In this document: piece by piece, positions 1 through 11,280 of the stretch
How positions within the stretch are numbered: position 1 is the first letter of the stretch
Layout of the letters: each line of letters opens with the position of its first letter
DNA from: Zeus faber
Taxonomy: Eukaryota > Chordata > Actinopteri > Zeiformes > Zeidae
DNA length: 64,000 bases
Assembly (NCBI GenBank): GCA_960531495.1
Contig: OY482847.1
Span: 9,404,992-9,468,991, forward strand
Direction of reading: 5' to 3'
The notes under the pieces: generated by a model
Told to the model about the DNA's origin: nothing
Seen by the model: the letters and a program-made list of their open reading frames with translations, nothing else
Database searches by the model: none
Position numbers and translations under genes: made by a program

Positions 1-59
1 TTAGCATTCACATTTGTAATCATCACAGTCCTTTTTAAGTTCCATCGCATGGAGAGGCT

Positions 60-61
<2 letters not shown>

Positions 62-107
<46 letters not shown>
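62..107. repeat. (GA)n microsatellite
   Basis: About 23 uninterrupted GA units. It makes spurious Arg/Glu and Leu/Ser reading frames. A perfect hairpin follows five bases later. Confidence 0.95.
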
Positions 108-111
108 CAAA

Positions 112-156
112 TTGACCCGCATCGCTAAGTGGAGTAGACTTAGCGATGCGGGTCAA
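112..156. repeat. Perfect inverted repeat, 19-bp arms
   Basis: The left arm TTGACCCGCATCGCTAAGT and its exact reverse complement are separated by the 7-base loop GGAGTAG. The arms contain two CpG pairs each, unusual in this AT-rich, CpG-poor neighbourhood. It could be the centre of a small fold-back element; no function can be assigned. Confidence 0.85.
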
Positions 157-1700
157 AACACGAGACCAGCGTCCTTTCTCGGGACACAAACCAAACCTCC
201 ATTAGTGCATGGACGTCATGGTCGGAGGGAACCGACTTTAATGTTTGATGATTTTGTGAGTGAGTCATCAGCGTCCTCGTCGTCGGCTTTCTCCAAACAC
301 ACACCCCTACGGATGCAGGACCCTGGTGGCGAGCATTTTCTGACGCCAAGGTCTTCCTCTGTTTGAAGGGTAATTCCTGCATAAGATTGGAAGTCATCTC
401 GACGTGGGTTTGATTTCACAGCTCAAATCTGTGACCGGGAGACATCACCTACAGTAATAGCCTTCGAAAAATACAGGACTTTTCTTTTTCTTTTTTTTTT
501 TTTTACATTTGTGACGAAAATGCTTCTTTTCCCTTGGGATATTTTTGTCTCTTAATGTCCTTGAAGGAATGGTGAAAGTTAATTAAACTTACAGCTAGCA
601 GGGTGCGAGATTATCTGCACTTGTGTTTGTGTTGAAAAACCCTGAACGTCTTTTTTCCAATTCCCAAATTCTCAGAATCAATATGGAAATAGAACGCACA
701 CACATCATTAGAGTTCCACAGCCATGTTGCAAATTCCAAAAAGTATCCATTAGCTATTATGGATGCGAGTGAATTTCTTCACTTCCCCCCAAAAACATGA
801 TTTAAATAAGCAACAACTCCCTTTCCAACCCATCTCATATACAAATTGTGGCTAATGAACCCAGCAAAATCAATTACCTGGGTGATACTTTGCATGGCAG
901 GGAAACCGATGCATACGTAAACACACATTACTCACTGCAGATGATTTTGCTCTATTTACATTGCATTAGCAGCAGAGAGAGCCCGTTCCTCCATCATGTC
1001 CAATGCATTAGAATGAAACCGGGCCGTGGTGTACACCTACCGTCCCGTACCTACCTGTTTTAAATAATATTCAAGTTGAAATTAAGTTTGTTAAGCTCCG
1101 TGAGGCATTAAAGGAACACTTACTAAATACTAAAAATGGCCATAATTAAAAATTCATGTGACTGGAAGAAAACGTTCAAAGTCACTTCACGAGAAGTCGG
1201 TTCAATCAGTCGATAACTTTCCCAATACATTCAAGATAAAATGAGATTAGTAAATTTAAAATACAATGAGAAGTACATTTAAGATTAAATGAGATTAGTA
1301 AATTTAAGATAAAATGAGATTAGTAAGTTTAATATACGCAGTAAGTTTGTGGCTAAAGAGCTGAGACCCCCTTTATTATTATACAATGTTTCTGAAGTTC
1401 TGTTGTCCCCATTTACATAATCATTTACATTGAATATTTACATGCACCAGTGAATTGCAAACAAGACAGAATATTAAATATTGTGCCAAAGGACACAGTT
1501 GTCATGTTTTAACTCATCCAGTGGTCCACACTATCTCAGGAGGACGACGGGCGTGAACCTGAGAGCACGCTTTGATCGGTGGATTTTGTTTGTTTTTACG
1601 AAACAAACACCAAGGTGCCCGTTTTTCCGGCGCCATCCCTTACCCTAATGGTGTCAGCATTTTTAGTATTTCAGACGACTGATCGCTGCTCTGTGTCCTC
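157..1700. other. Intergenic, no gene seen; short AT-rich tandem repeat
   Basis: There is no supported gene. At 1,230-1,335 there are three imperfect copies of a 25-29-base AT-rich unit containing AAATGAGATTAGTAAATTTAA, or close to it. A poly-T run lies at 491-504. The rest shows no repeat family I recognise. Confidence 0.6.
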
Positions 1701-1704
1701 TATG

Positions 1705-1743
<39 letters not shown>
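1705..1743. repeat. (AAT)n microsatellite
   Basis: About 13 units of ATA, uninterrupted. Confidence 0.95.
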
Positions 1744-1746
<3 letters not shown>

Positions 1747-1919
1747 TTTCTGATACATACCCTAGAGTACAATGTGAATATTTTAATACTGAAAAGCATT
1801 AGAATTTACATGAGCCAACTGAGACGACAACAGAAATAATGGAAGAAACACTAAACTAATTCTACTTCTGTTGCATTTTGGGATGCTTTTATGCATGTCT
1901 GTATATCATTTTTATTACA

Positions 1920-2300
1920 CGGCTCTGTGGAATGCACCATTCTGATTGGTCAATAGCAGCAGGCCCGCAGACTGCCGCCAGTTATTTCTGAATAACGACT
2001 GCAGATCTGTTAATAATGACTGTTGTCAAGCGCAACCACTTCTCTGCCTGGTTTCGTGTCCTTGGTATAATTATTATTATTATTATTATTATTATATTAC
2101 TATTATTATATTATATGTTATTATTCTAATGATTATATTATGTAATAAGTAGCCGTTTATCTTTTAGAAGACGGTAGCTGTTGAGCACGTAACCTTGCCA
2201 CCTTCAAAAACCAGAGTATTAGTTGAAAGGTCTGAAGCATAAGCATCATAATTTATGCCCTTGTAAAAATACGAGGGCATAAACTGAACGCTGTTCAGCG
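1920..2300. repeat. Unclassified repeat-like stretch with (TTA)n and a hairpin
   Basis: The segment holds a phrase common in fish dispersed repeats (CACCATTCTGATTGGTCAAT), then (TTA)n at about 2,069-2,110 with degenerate AT-rich continuation to 2,150. An imperfect hairpin follows at 2,252-2,283, with 14-base arms TTTATGCCCTTGTA and TACGAGGGCATAAA, one mismatch and a 4-base loop. It is probably a decayed DNA transposon; the family is not known to me. Confidence 0.35.
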
Positions 2301-2542
2301 GCAGTCAATCAATACTCCCCCCATTTGATCTAGGAGGAAGGTAGTATATACAGTTTATACACACGCTGCGCCTCACGGCTGTTAAAAAGTTGCTGAAGTC
2401 TACAGCAAAGTTGAAAAGCAGATCGGCAGCGTGACCGCCGGCTAAAGTAATAGAGTGCACAACGTCTGAGCTTCCGAGCAGCGGAGCACGAATCGTGATC
2501 CGGAGCCATGAATTATTGAAGCTGCTCCATGGACCTTCTTCT

Positions 2543-2544
<2 letters not shown>

Positions 2545-2573
<29 letters not shown>

Positions 2574-2585
2574 AAGAAGAAGAAG
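2545..2585. repeat. (AAG)n microsatellite
   Basis: About 13 AAG units, after a short CTTCTTCTTAAGAAG palindrome. The poly-serine frame on the minus strand comes from this repeat. Confidence 0.95.
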
Positions 2586-2589
2586 GATA

Positions 2590-3300
2590 AAAAGGAGAAG
2601 AAAGCATCCGGAGTGAGCTGCAGATCAAACAGGGACAAGACTGAGAGACAAACCGAGGCCAAAAGTACTGACAACCCCCCCCCCCCAAAAAAATGAGTCG
2701 TCCACCTGCACCCAAATCCAGTGTGAGAATGAGCTCCGAACTCTCAAATGACGGCGGTCCCACGCCGGCCTTGCCTCAAATGAAACGGATCATCTGGCGA
2801 GATGGAGTCAAAGTCAGTCGTGTTTGTCTCGTAAAGTCAATATGTTTCCCATCCTCCGGTTCATTTATAGGTTTGTTGAACATCGCTGTTCATTTCCTCT
2901 TTGTTGTTCACTTTTTAAGGGTTATTTAATTGCTTTTTGTCAACTCTTAGGTCTATTGTCTGCTGTTTATCAGTAGGTGATTGCAGCAGCCAATTATACA
3001 TATACAGTATATATTAAGTAAAATTCAACTAATGCTGACTAATCCTCCCAAAACAGGCTTTAAACCCAGCATTGTTAAAATTGGCCTACTGCAATGAGTA
3101 AAGACTTCTAGATTACCATTAGAATGGAGTGACAGAACTTACAGCCTTATACTTTATTATGTTGCTCACATAAGAGCACTTCAAGTTTATTACAATAAAT
3201 GTAATTATTTAAGGCAGAATTAGGCATCCTTAGAGAAAAGCAAACGACACATGGCTTTTTCCCACCTCCCCCCAAGCCTCCACTGGACACACTTTGAATC
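2590..3300. other. Intergenic, no gene seen
   Basis: Mostly unique sequence with a poly-C/poly-A junction at about 2,676-2,693. No supported reading frame or RNA gene. Confidence 0.6.
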
Positions 3301-3304
3301 CCCA

Positions 3305-3400
3305 CCACACACACGCATACACATGCGAGCACGCGTACGCACGCACGCACGCACGCGCGCACACACACACACGGACGCACGCACACGCGCACACACACAG
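3305..3400. repeat. (CA)n / (CGCA)n microsatellite
   Basis: A mixed array of CA and CGCA units. Alternating purine-pyrimidine sequence of this kind can adopt Z-DNA. Confidence 0.9.
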
Positions 3401-3689
3401 CTTCTTGCTGCATCATTGCATGTACTTGCAGAAGTGATGACACAGTGACACTGTTGGACTCCGTGGAGTTGGAGCTCAGACCCTGGGGACGGGTCCCTTC
3501 TGGGTTCCTGGAGTCTAGAACTCTGCGTGTGTCATGGGGGTTGATAGTTAATAGTGATTGTTTCACCCTTATTAGTGCGGGATTCTGTATTTTAGAGGTT
3601 TCAGTGCTACTGAGTAGAGTTTTGACTCCTTTAGTCTCCATTCAGAGTAGTGAGACCCTCGTCCTCGTCAGTTACAGTAGTTGCGCGTA

Positions 3690-3875
3690 GGGACCCTACT
3701 TAGTGTGTACATTTTGTAGTTTTGTCTTAATTTTTGACTTCTTTTTACATCTTGCTGTTACTATGTATATATAAGTACTATGTATGTACTATGTATGCTG
3801 TATGTTCTGTACAAAACTGAGATTCAAATTCCTTACATTACTCATGTAAGGCCAATAAAGCCTAATTCTGACAAA
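3690..3875 (+). mobile_element. Probable 3' tail of a LINE
   Basis: The text GAGATTCAAATTCCTTACAT followed by GGCCAATAAAGCCTAATTCT resembles the 3' ends of fish non-LTR retrotransposons (…TTGGCCAATAAAGCTGATTCTGA). No coding part remains. The 5' limit is unclear and the repeat may begin at about 3,420. Confidence 0.45.
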
Positions 3876-4070
3876 TGTATTTATTTATTTATTTTCCTAA
3901 TCGTATTATGTATTTATTTATGTGTTCATTTATTTACATATTTATTTATTTTTCTAGTCTTTTTATGTATTTAATTATTCATGTATGTCTTTGTTTTTTA
4001 AATATTTATTGTATTTATTTATATATATATATTTATATATGCATTTATTTATTTATTCATGTACGCAATT
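3876..4070. repeat. Degenerate (TTTA)n low-complexity stretch
   Basis: Repeated TTTA and TATT units with many interruptions, directly after the LINE-like tail. It may have grown from that tail. Confidence 0.8.
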
Positions 4071-4619
4071 GACAATAATTCATAGTGCTAATACTCCCAC
4101 CCCCCATCCATGCTCTTAATGGTTATTATCATGAATACATCTGTACAGAATTACTTTAGGCATTTGTCTAAATAGAAAAGTGTCTTTCTTTCAAAACACA
4201 TGGGAAAATATTCTGGAATAAAATTTGTTTTTTATTCCAGAACAAGTCATTTTTGCTGCTTTAAGAGTAAAAAAACCCCACAGACAATCCACTGTAATGT
4301 CTAGGTACTGATAAATTGAAGGTTTTCAAGAGGGAATACTGTAGAATATGTTACATTTAATGGGTAAATATAATCACCTTAATTTTAAGAGAAGACTCTT
4401 TAAATAAAGCGTCTTCATTGTCAAGGGCAGTGATTGGGTATATTCACGAATATCTACAGTGATTTAAACTTTTCAAGATTCACGTGCATTCATCGTAAAA
4501 TAATGCATCACCTTATCGCTTATCTAACGTATCCTTTTAAATTCCAATTTCACTCTTTAACGCGTAATGAAAATCAAGAAAACGGGAGAATAAGTGCTCG
4601 GCTTTTCACAAAGATAAAC

Positions 4620-4627
4620 CTTCTCTC

Positions 4628-4668
<41 letters not shown>

Positions 4669-4669
4669 G
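4620..4669. repeat. (CT)n microsatellite
   Basis: About 24 CT units with one interruption. Confidence 0.95.
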
Positions 4670-5400
4670 GCTTTAACGGCTTTCTCTGCACATATTCTGC
4701 CTCCAATGTTTATAGCGCTTAAAAAAAGGGCCATGAATTGGAGAAAGAAATGAGAAAGCTGCTATAATTCAGTTTCAGCCGAATCTCTCCACTAGACTGA
4801 ACGTGTCTATAAAATTCAGAGAGAAAAGTAGGTTGCTAAAATGCACTTAATTTGGCATGATAGATTGAGTCCATGCTTCAGTGACTGTAATTGAATCCGT
4901 GACCTATTTCTTCACAAGAAAATTGTCTCCTGGGTTATTTGTCACCATACATTTTAATGGTGTTCAATAGACCTACTACTGAATTTATACATTTTTATCT
5001 AATTATTAGCATTGCTCCGTCCATAGTCAGATTGTTTTGTATTTAGCTCTCTATACGTTGATAAATCAGTCTTAAAATAAACATTTGTAATGGTGTATAT
5101 TACTCCCGATTGTTCATTTTATGTCATGGTAGCCATTTCTTTTTCTTTGTTTCCATTACAGGTACAAAGTGAATGAGGAATACTATTTTAAATAGGATAT
5201 AGCAATGGAAAATGAAAATATGAAGAAATGAATAAACGGAAAAAGTATTAAAATCAACTTATGAACTCATTCTCTAATTCCAATGCAGACAGAATTCTAA
5301 TAATGACACAAGCCCTAGGAGCCCTAATCCAGTTTTATTTTTATTTTCTGATAGAAAAACAAAATAATTCAGACAGGGATCATACACACATATACTGTAC
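4670..5400. other. Intergenic, no gene seen
   Basis: AT-rich unique sequence without a recognisable gene, RNA or repeat. Confidence 0.55.
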
Positions 5401-5415
5401 ATACATATATACACA

Positions 5416-5477
<62 letters not shown>

Positions 5478-5625
5478 ATATATATATATATTTATATACA
5501 TACACACATATCCTGTTTATATACATAAATATTTTTTCATAAATTGTTTTTCATATATACACACACATACATACAGTATATATATATACTGCACAGTATA
5601 TACATATACATGCACCTGTATTGAC
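5401..5625. repeat. (TA)n / (CA)n microsatellite cluster
   Basis: The main TA run is at 5,419-5,475. Shorter TA and CA runs and palindromic ACTGTATATA/TACAGTATATA motifs surround it. Confidence 0.9.
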
Positions 5626-6294
5626 ATCATACACCCACATATCTATATTTTTTTACTGTGACCTACATCACGGTCTCTTCATGAAAAAGACGGCGTATAA
5701 ACATATCAAATTATATCCAATTCATATCAAATTAATAACCTTTTAAATATAAACGTAAACATATCCATCGTCCTTTTCCCCATGTGTACCTGCCGTGTTA
5801 TTCCCAGCCTAAACCTCAGCTGAATAACTGCGATGGGACAGGGTGATATAGGGGATGTAGGGGATTGTGTTGTTTCTGACCCCGGTGTGTGGTGTGTAGC
5901 GGCTCGCTGTGCTCAGAAAAGACACTAACACGACGAGACGGCTCTCGTCAAACGTTTAAAAATAAAGTGGAGGAAACGTCCGACTCGCTGGCTACGCCCC
6001 GGGCAGTGCAGGGCATTTTAAAAAGAGAACTCCAACTGGATCCAATCACTGCTGAAAATATGATATACTGCCATGTAATCCACCAATAAAAAAGTTCCCT
6101 ACAATGCTCATCTTGTATTTTAAATAATATTCTATTTTGCATTTCATTGAAAATCACGACACTGTGTATTCCTGAGCTGTTTTTTACTAATTTTACTGGA
6201 TTTTTTCATGTGGAATTTATATACAGCATTATGTTAATTTAGTGTATTATCCCCTCACTCTGCACTTCATGTTTCCTTCTGAGTGTCCACCCTA

Positions 6295-6305
6295 ATAATA
6301 TTATT

Positions 6306-6343
<38 letters not shown>

Positions 6344-6345
6344 CA
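6295..6345. repeat. (AAT)n then (AAC)n microsatellite
   Basis: About 13 AAT units, then ACAACAACAACAAC. Confidence 0.95.
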
Positions 6346-6443
6346 ACAACAACATACCATCTTAACTTATCTTATGAAGCTGTTCAACAGGATAAACAGG
6401 GAACTGCTTTATTATCCATTGTAGTGAACATATTGATTCGATG

Positions 6444-6523
6444 GAGAACATTATCGACGTGGCTCGTATCCCATAATAGCTGCAGGACTATTATGGGATA
6501 CAAGCCCCGTCGATAACCTTCTC
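6444..6523. repeat. Long imperfect inverted repeat, about 36-bp arms
   Basis: The left arm contains TTATCGACGTGGCTCGTATC then CCATAATAG. The right arm contains CTATTATGGGATACAAGCCC then CGTCGATAA. The loop is CTGCAGGA. Pairing continues outwards through GAGAA/TTCTC with two mismatches. It looks like the core of a fold-back MITE; no transposase or clear target-site duplication is seen. Confidence 0.7.
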
Positions 6524-6884
6524 TGATAATAAACCACGTGTCTTACTGTTCTTATTGTTTGTCAACCCTCCTGCATCTACATCTACGCTCTGAATACAGG
6601 AGTTGACTGGGGCTAGAGAAAACTGAAATTAAAATAAGATACTTCAAGAATTTGACATTTGTAAACCATGTGACACAGGCTCAGGGTATGGAATGCTGAC
6701 TGCATATTAAAAGTAGAGCGTCAAAAAGGATTTACAACTACATCTTAAACAACACAATAATAACAATATCGTAAATTACACAGGTTTCAATGGGACTTAA
6801 ATAGAAAAGTAAAATGGCATTAAATAAAATGCATGTTCATGTTAGTGTGAAGAAAAGCATTTATAAAATAAACGATCTCGGTTT

Positions 6885-7135
6885 ACCAAACAGCTCAGGA
6901 GGTGGAGCAGGTCATCTGGTAAGCAGCAGGTTGCTGGTTCAATCCCAGGCTCCTCCTGTTAGCGTGCTGATGTGTCCTTGAGCAAGACACTTAACCCCGT
7001 AACTGCTCCCCGGGCGCCTCTGCATGGCAGCCCACTGCTCCTAGATACATCTGATACTAGGATGGGTAAATGCAGAGAAATTGCAAATTTCCCCATTGTG
7101 GGACTGATAAGGGTTTATAAATCAATAAAAAAAGT
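6885..7135 (+). mobile_element. tRNA-derived SINE
   Basis: A pol III promoter-like head is present: the A-box region CAGCTCAGGAGGTGGAGCAGG at about 6,891-6,911 and the B box GGTTCAATCCC at 6,936-6,946, about 35 bases apart. The body that follows (CCTTGAGCAAGACACTTAAC, then a phrase like CTGCTCCCCGGGCGC) is typical of fish tRNA-derived SINEs. It ends in an A-rich tail (CAATAAAAAAAGTAA). It is a pseudogene-like insertion, not a working tRNA. Confidence 0.8.
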
Positions 7136-7575
7136 AAGGGCCTGCATTTTAGAGCGTAACTTCCCATCACTTACCGAGTAATCTCCCGGAATTTACGGTG
7201 CAACTTCCTCGTAAGAATCATGGATGCATGTAATGTATGTGGCTGAAGTGCAATTAAAACAAATGCTTTTGCTCTCATGGCAGAAACAATCACATTTTGT
7301 GGATGTGAGTCGGGCGGGCGTGCTCCGCCCACACTGCAAGTGAACGCCTTCTACCTGTGTTTGTGATGCCACCATGCTTGCTTTTAAACTGTAATCCACT
7401 ACTACAAAAAACGTAATGTGGGAATAACTGGTATCTATGGTTTTTATTTGTGGCGGGGGAGGTGTAATGAATTCCATATGTTACAATTGTGTCCATGTGT
7501 GTTTTAGATTCACTATAATATAATACGCTTCAATAATTGTGATTACAGGTGGATGTACCTTCAGAAGGGGAAAAC
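7136..7575. other. Intergenic, no gene seen
   Basis: Unique sequence between the SINE and the (TG)n array. The short open frames on the minus strand have no similarity I recognise. Confidence 0.55.
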
Positions 7576-7578
7576 TTT

Positions 7579-7579
7579 G

Positions 7580-7614
<35 letters not shown>

Positions 7615-7617
7615 TGT

Positions 7618-7665
<48 letters not shown>
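7579..7665. repeat. (TG)n microsatellite
   Basis: About 43 TG units, with three TA substitutions. Confidence 0.95.
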
Positions 7666-7666
<1 letters not shown>

Positions 7667-7804
7667 CACACACTGAAGGTACCCTGACTTTGCATTAGAG
7701 CTCAAAAGAGTTGTTGACTCTGAGCCCCGAGCTGAAGGAGAAAATAAACAGCGTGAAAAAAAGTAATAAACTCCTCCCTGTAGCTGCTATCAGTCAGTTA
7801 AACC

Positions 7805-8010
7805 GTTAAAGTTAATTTAATAATTTACGTTTTAATATAAAAATAAGTTATGTTTTAATATAAGAATAATTCACATTTTAATATAAGAATAATTCACGGT
7901 TTAATACAAGAATAATTCCTGTTTTAATATAAGAATAAATTACGTTTTGATATAAGAATAATTAACTTTTTAATATATGAATAATTTACATTTTAATAAA
8001 ATAATATTTA
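7805..8010. repeat. AT-rich minisatellite, unit about 26-30 bases
   Basis: About seven imperfect tandem copies of a unit like TTTTAATATAAGAATAATTC. Copies differ at a few bases and in length, so the array is old or mixed. There are no spacers of unrelated sequence. Confidence 0.85.
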
Positions 8011-8040
8011 GTAAATCAACATAAATATAATTAAGAACAT

Positions 8041-8582
8041 GTGTCTAAAGGGACCTGTCTAATATTTCCACAGAACCACTGTTGTCGCGTTGCAGTGGGG
8101 GCGTGGGGGCGGGTCACTATTGTTGGTTGCACTGTACGTGGAGCGGTGGATGATGTCTCACGTTATGCCGCTGTGTGGTGTTGTTCATGAAGATTGTAAT
8201 TAAGCGAAGACTTGTAAAAGCCGGGAGTTTAATATATTGGGAGTAAGAAAGGAGCGTGGAGTTGACATGATAGCAACGTGATAGCTACGTTTCTATGAAT
8301 GTTCAGCAAGCAAACTATCCATGAGTTCAACAGCTCATAGCCTTCCAGGTGAATGGGTTATGCAAGCTGCATGTTGTGTTTGTGACACATCTGCTTCAAT
8401 GGTTATTCTCTACGACAACGCTCTGTATTGCGCTGGACTAATGTTGGGATTTTCTGTATTTTGTTTGAGCTAGTTTGACGGCATGGTTGTGCAAAATAAA
8501 TGGCTGTGACCAAAAGAGTATTTGTGTTGGTGATTCCAACCGTAGCTGAGCTGCACACCCGCTGAAGTGGTGACTTACAACT
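8041..8582 (+). mobile_element. Possible solo LTR remnant
   Basis: The 3' part, with AATAAATGGCTGTGACCAAA followed by TGAGCTGCACACCCGCTGAA and GTGGTGACTTACA, resembles the end of fish Ty3/Gypsy LTRs, where an AATAAA signal sits shortly before the end. The start is not defined and no target-site duplication is clear. No coding part is attached. It is a fossil, and this is a low-confidence call. Confidence 0.3.
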
Positions 8583-9668
8583 AAAAGAAAAAGTTCCTAA
8601 AAATTGTTGTTGGGATTTTTTGTTGATTTTTTAAATTTACAATTTAAACGGTTTCGTGTTTTATTCTTGTTGTTTTTATTTTTATAATTAATCATTTTAT
8701 AAGTGCATTTTGATTTTGATTGCTATGTAGAATTGTAGACCTAAGATATTTAAGTTAAGATATTTTGTTGTTTAATTTTTATATAGTACAATTTATAAAG
8801 CATAATTAGATTATATAAAATAAGTGTTTATATAGTATAGACTTTAAAGATAAAACATTCATTTAATCATGTTCGATAAAGTTTTCTCATTGTCTGTTCA
8901 AAATGTAGTTCGATCTGTCGTGAAGGACATGCTGCATGGTGTTAGTTTGTGACATCAAGCAAACAACTACGTCTTGGGTCCATTATTGTGACATCAGACG
9001 GGCATAGGTACTGTAATGTTTGACAGTGTTTACTGTGATCATTTGTTTTTACTGGTTAATTATACAGTCAGGATGGGAGAACAGCGCATACCTTGTAGAG
9101 TAAGAATGGGATAAGAGTGGAATTTCTTTTTCTTTTTTTTTTTTAACCTGTGCCGTCAGCATGCTGGGTATTCAACACAGAGTATTTGTTCCATTGCATC
9201 CAGGACAGAGTTAATCTGCAAGTGGAGTTCAACTTCTCAACCTGCAATGCAACTCTTTATTCATTCGTTATTCATCAAGAACTGCTGCAACAACTCTGTC
9301 CTCTGGACGACCTGTGGGATGACGAAAGCAGTTTTTTGTTGCACAGAACCACCACCAATCCCCATCTTTGGAGAACCAACTTACCATGTTTTAGTCTTTA
9401 AACTACTAATCACTACTCCACAAGGGGGAGGATCACCACGGGTGAGGCAAATAAACATAGAACCAAACAACATAGAAAAACATAAACACAGAAACTTCAG
9501 ATGACAACATGTATCGAAAAAACAAGAGTTAATTAAGTCCAGGAAAACTATAACAGCAAGTCAGCACGTGGCCTCTTCCTGTCCTAGTTATGGAAGTAAA
9601 TGAGGGAGGAAAGGAGAGGGATGTAACCGGGAGGGTGTTCGGGGGTGTGTTCAAAGCAGGTGCTGGTG
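8583..9668. other. Intergenic, AT-rich, no gene seen
   Basis: Low-complexity AT-rich sequence to about 8,880, then mixed unique sequence. No supported reading frame. Confidence 0.55.
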
Positions 9669-9694
9669 GTGTGTGTGTGTGCCTGTGATGAGTC

Positions 9695-9727
<33 letters not shown>
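9669..9727. repeat. (GT)n microsatellite, two runs
   Basis: GT runs at 9,669-9,681 and 9,702-9,726, just upstream of the LINE. Confidence 0.9.
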
Positions 9728-9744
9728 TCACCGGTAAAACGAAA

Positions 9745-11280
9745 ACTGCTTTGTTAAGAGTCAGGAATGACTCCCTGATGCAAGCTGTGTGGGGAACACT
9801 TCATCCTGGTCTTACTCGATCTGAGCACTGCCTTTGATACCACTGGCCATTCCATCCTCGAGGAAATACTTGCGTTGGCATCTCAGAGAACGCTCCAGAC
9901 TGGTTTATGTCATATTTGTCAAATATACGTTTTTTGATCTCTAGAACTATATGTCCTCATCCTGCTCCGCTGTTATATGGGGTGCCCCAGGGTTCAGTCC
10001 TCAGGCAAATTATTTTCTCTGTATACAGTATATGCTCCCCTTGGGCCACATAATCAGCCGTTTTGGTTGTATATCCTAACATTGCTACGCTGATGACACT
10101 CTATATTAGACACACTATATTTTTTCGTAAAACCATGTGATTCTAGCAACGTTAACACTCTCCATAACTGTTAAGCCACGATAAAGGATTAGATATCACG
10201 CAACTTTCTCCAACTAAATTCGGACGAAACTGAACTTCTCGTTTTGAGCCCTGAAACCACTACAAGCGGATTTCTGCTGTGTGTTGGCCTTCTTTCCACT
10301 TGTCAAAACTAACGCTAGGAATCTGGGTGTCATATTTGACCCTAAACTGAATTTTGAACACCATGTCAACAAATTCGTCCAACCCTGTTTTTTATATCAT
10401 ATTTAAAACCAATATTATGAAATATTGCAAAAAATCAGAACATTATTCTCTGCCTCTAACTTAAAACCTATCATTCAGGCCTTTTTTCCTGCCTCGACTA
10501 CTTCAATGGCCTTTTCACCTGCCTCAGTTAAGCTGCCCTGGCACGTCTTCAGCTTGTACCAAATGCAGCAGCTACGCTTTTAACTAGGACTGGCCGTAGG
10601 TCCCACATCACTCCTGTTTTAGCCTCACTGCCAGTGAAGATCAAGATCGATTTTAAGATCCTTTTAATCACTTAAAAGGCACTACACGGCTTAGCTCCTG
10701 CTTACATTTCTGAGCTACAAAGCCCTTACACTACCGAGCGGTCACTTAGGTCATCCAATCAAAACCTGTTGGCCATAGCGCGTGCCAACCTAACAACCAA
10801 AGGCGACTGCAAATTTGTTGCCTTGGCACCCCCCCCCACCCCCCCCCTCAGATCAGCTGAACCTGTTGACTGTTTTAAACAACATTGAAAACAACGCAAC
10901 GACGTTATGAAAGCGGAAAGCGATCGTGTTTTGAGCAGGAAGGCGGGTCCGGGGATGGTGCGGCGGCGCGGGTTTTCCGAGTTTGACTCGTGGCGAGGGT
11001 TGGGATTCGTTCTTCCGATTGGTATTTTTGTTTTCGTCCCCGAGGATGCACGCGCTGAGGCGTACTTTGGGTGGGCATTCGCTTTCTCATTCTGCACATT
11101 AAAAATCTGGATTGATTGACAGCTTTCCATGATGTTCGGGCTATGTCATTGAATGTGTTTCTGAATGCCTTATCTGTACGGCCTTTGGGCTTGTGTTCTC
11201 TTTTTCTTCTCTGAATCAATTGATGTAAATCACTTTGTAACCTGTGTCTAAAAGTTGCTCTATAAATAAAGCCTATCTTA
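9745..11280 (+). pseudogene. L2-like LINE, 3' part of ORF2 with tail (broken)
   Basis: A reverse-transcriptase-bearing non-LTR retrotransposon, broken in several frames. Visible pieces in order: the LVLLDLSTAFDT-type palm motif (near 9,815), the GVPQGSVLR motif (near 9,985), the YADDT-like motif (near 10,090), then thumb and C-terminal pieces (ARLQLVPNAAATLLTRTGRR near 10,550, and HSDWLPVK-like text near 10,630). The tail contains GTAAATCACTTTGTAACCTG then GTTGCTCTATAAATAAAGCC, the usual 3' end of fish L2 elements. The stretch 10,870-11,110 is more GC- and CpG-rich than the rest and may be a separate insertion. The element is 5'-truncated and inactive. Confidence 0.8.

Noticed and set aside
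112-156. Hairpin as a rho-independent terminator
   Set aside because: The surroundings are vertebrate and there is no upstream bacterial gene or T-run; kept only as an inverted repeat.
3147-3641. Minus-strand open frame of 164 codons rich in Val/Cys/Arg
   Set aside because: Its centre is the (CA)n/(CGCA)n array; the flanks have no known relatives or splice context.
6885-6960. Functional tRNA gene
   Set aside because: A and B boxes are present but no cloverleaf with acceptor pairing follows, and the body continues as a SINE.
7805-8010. Tandem units that might be taken for a CRISPR array
   Set aside because: The units are contiguous with no unique spacers, and the DNA is vertebrate; it is a minisatellite.
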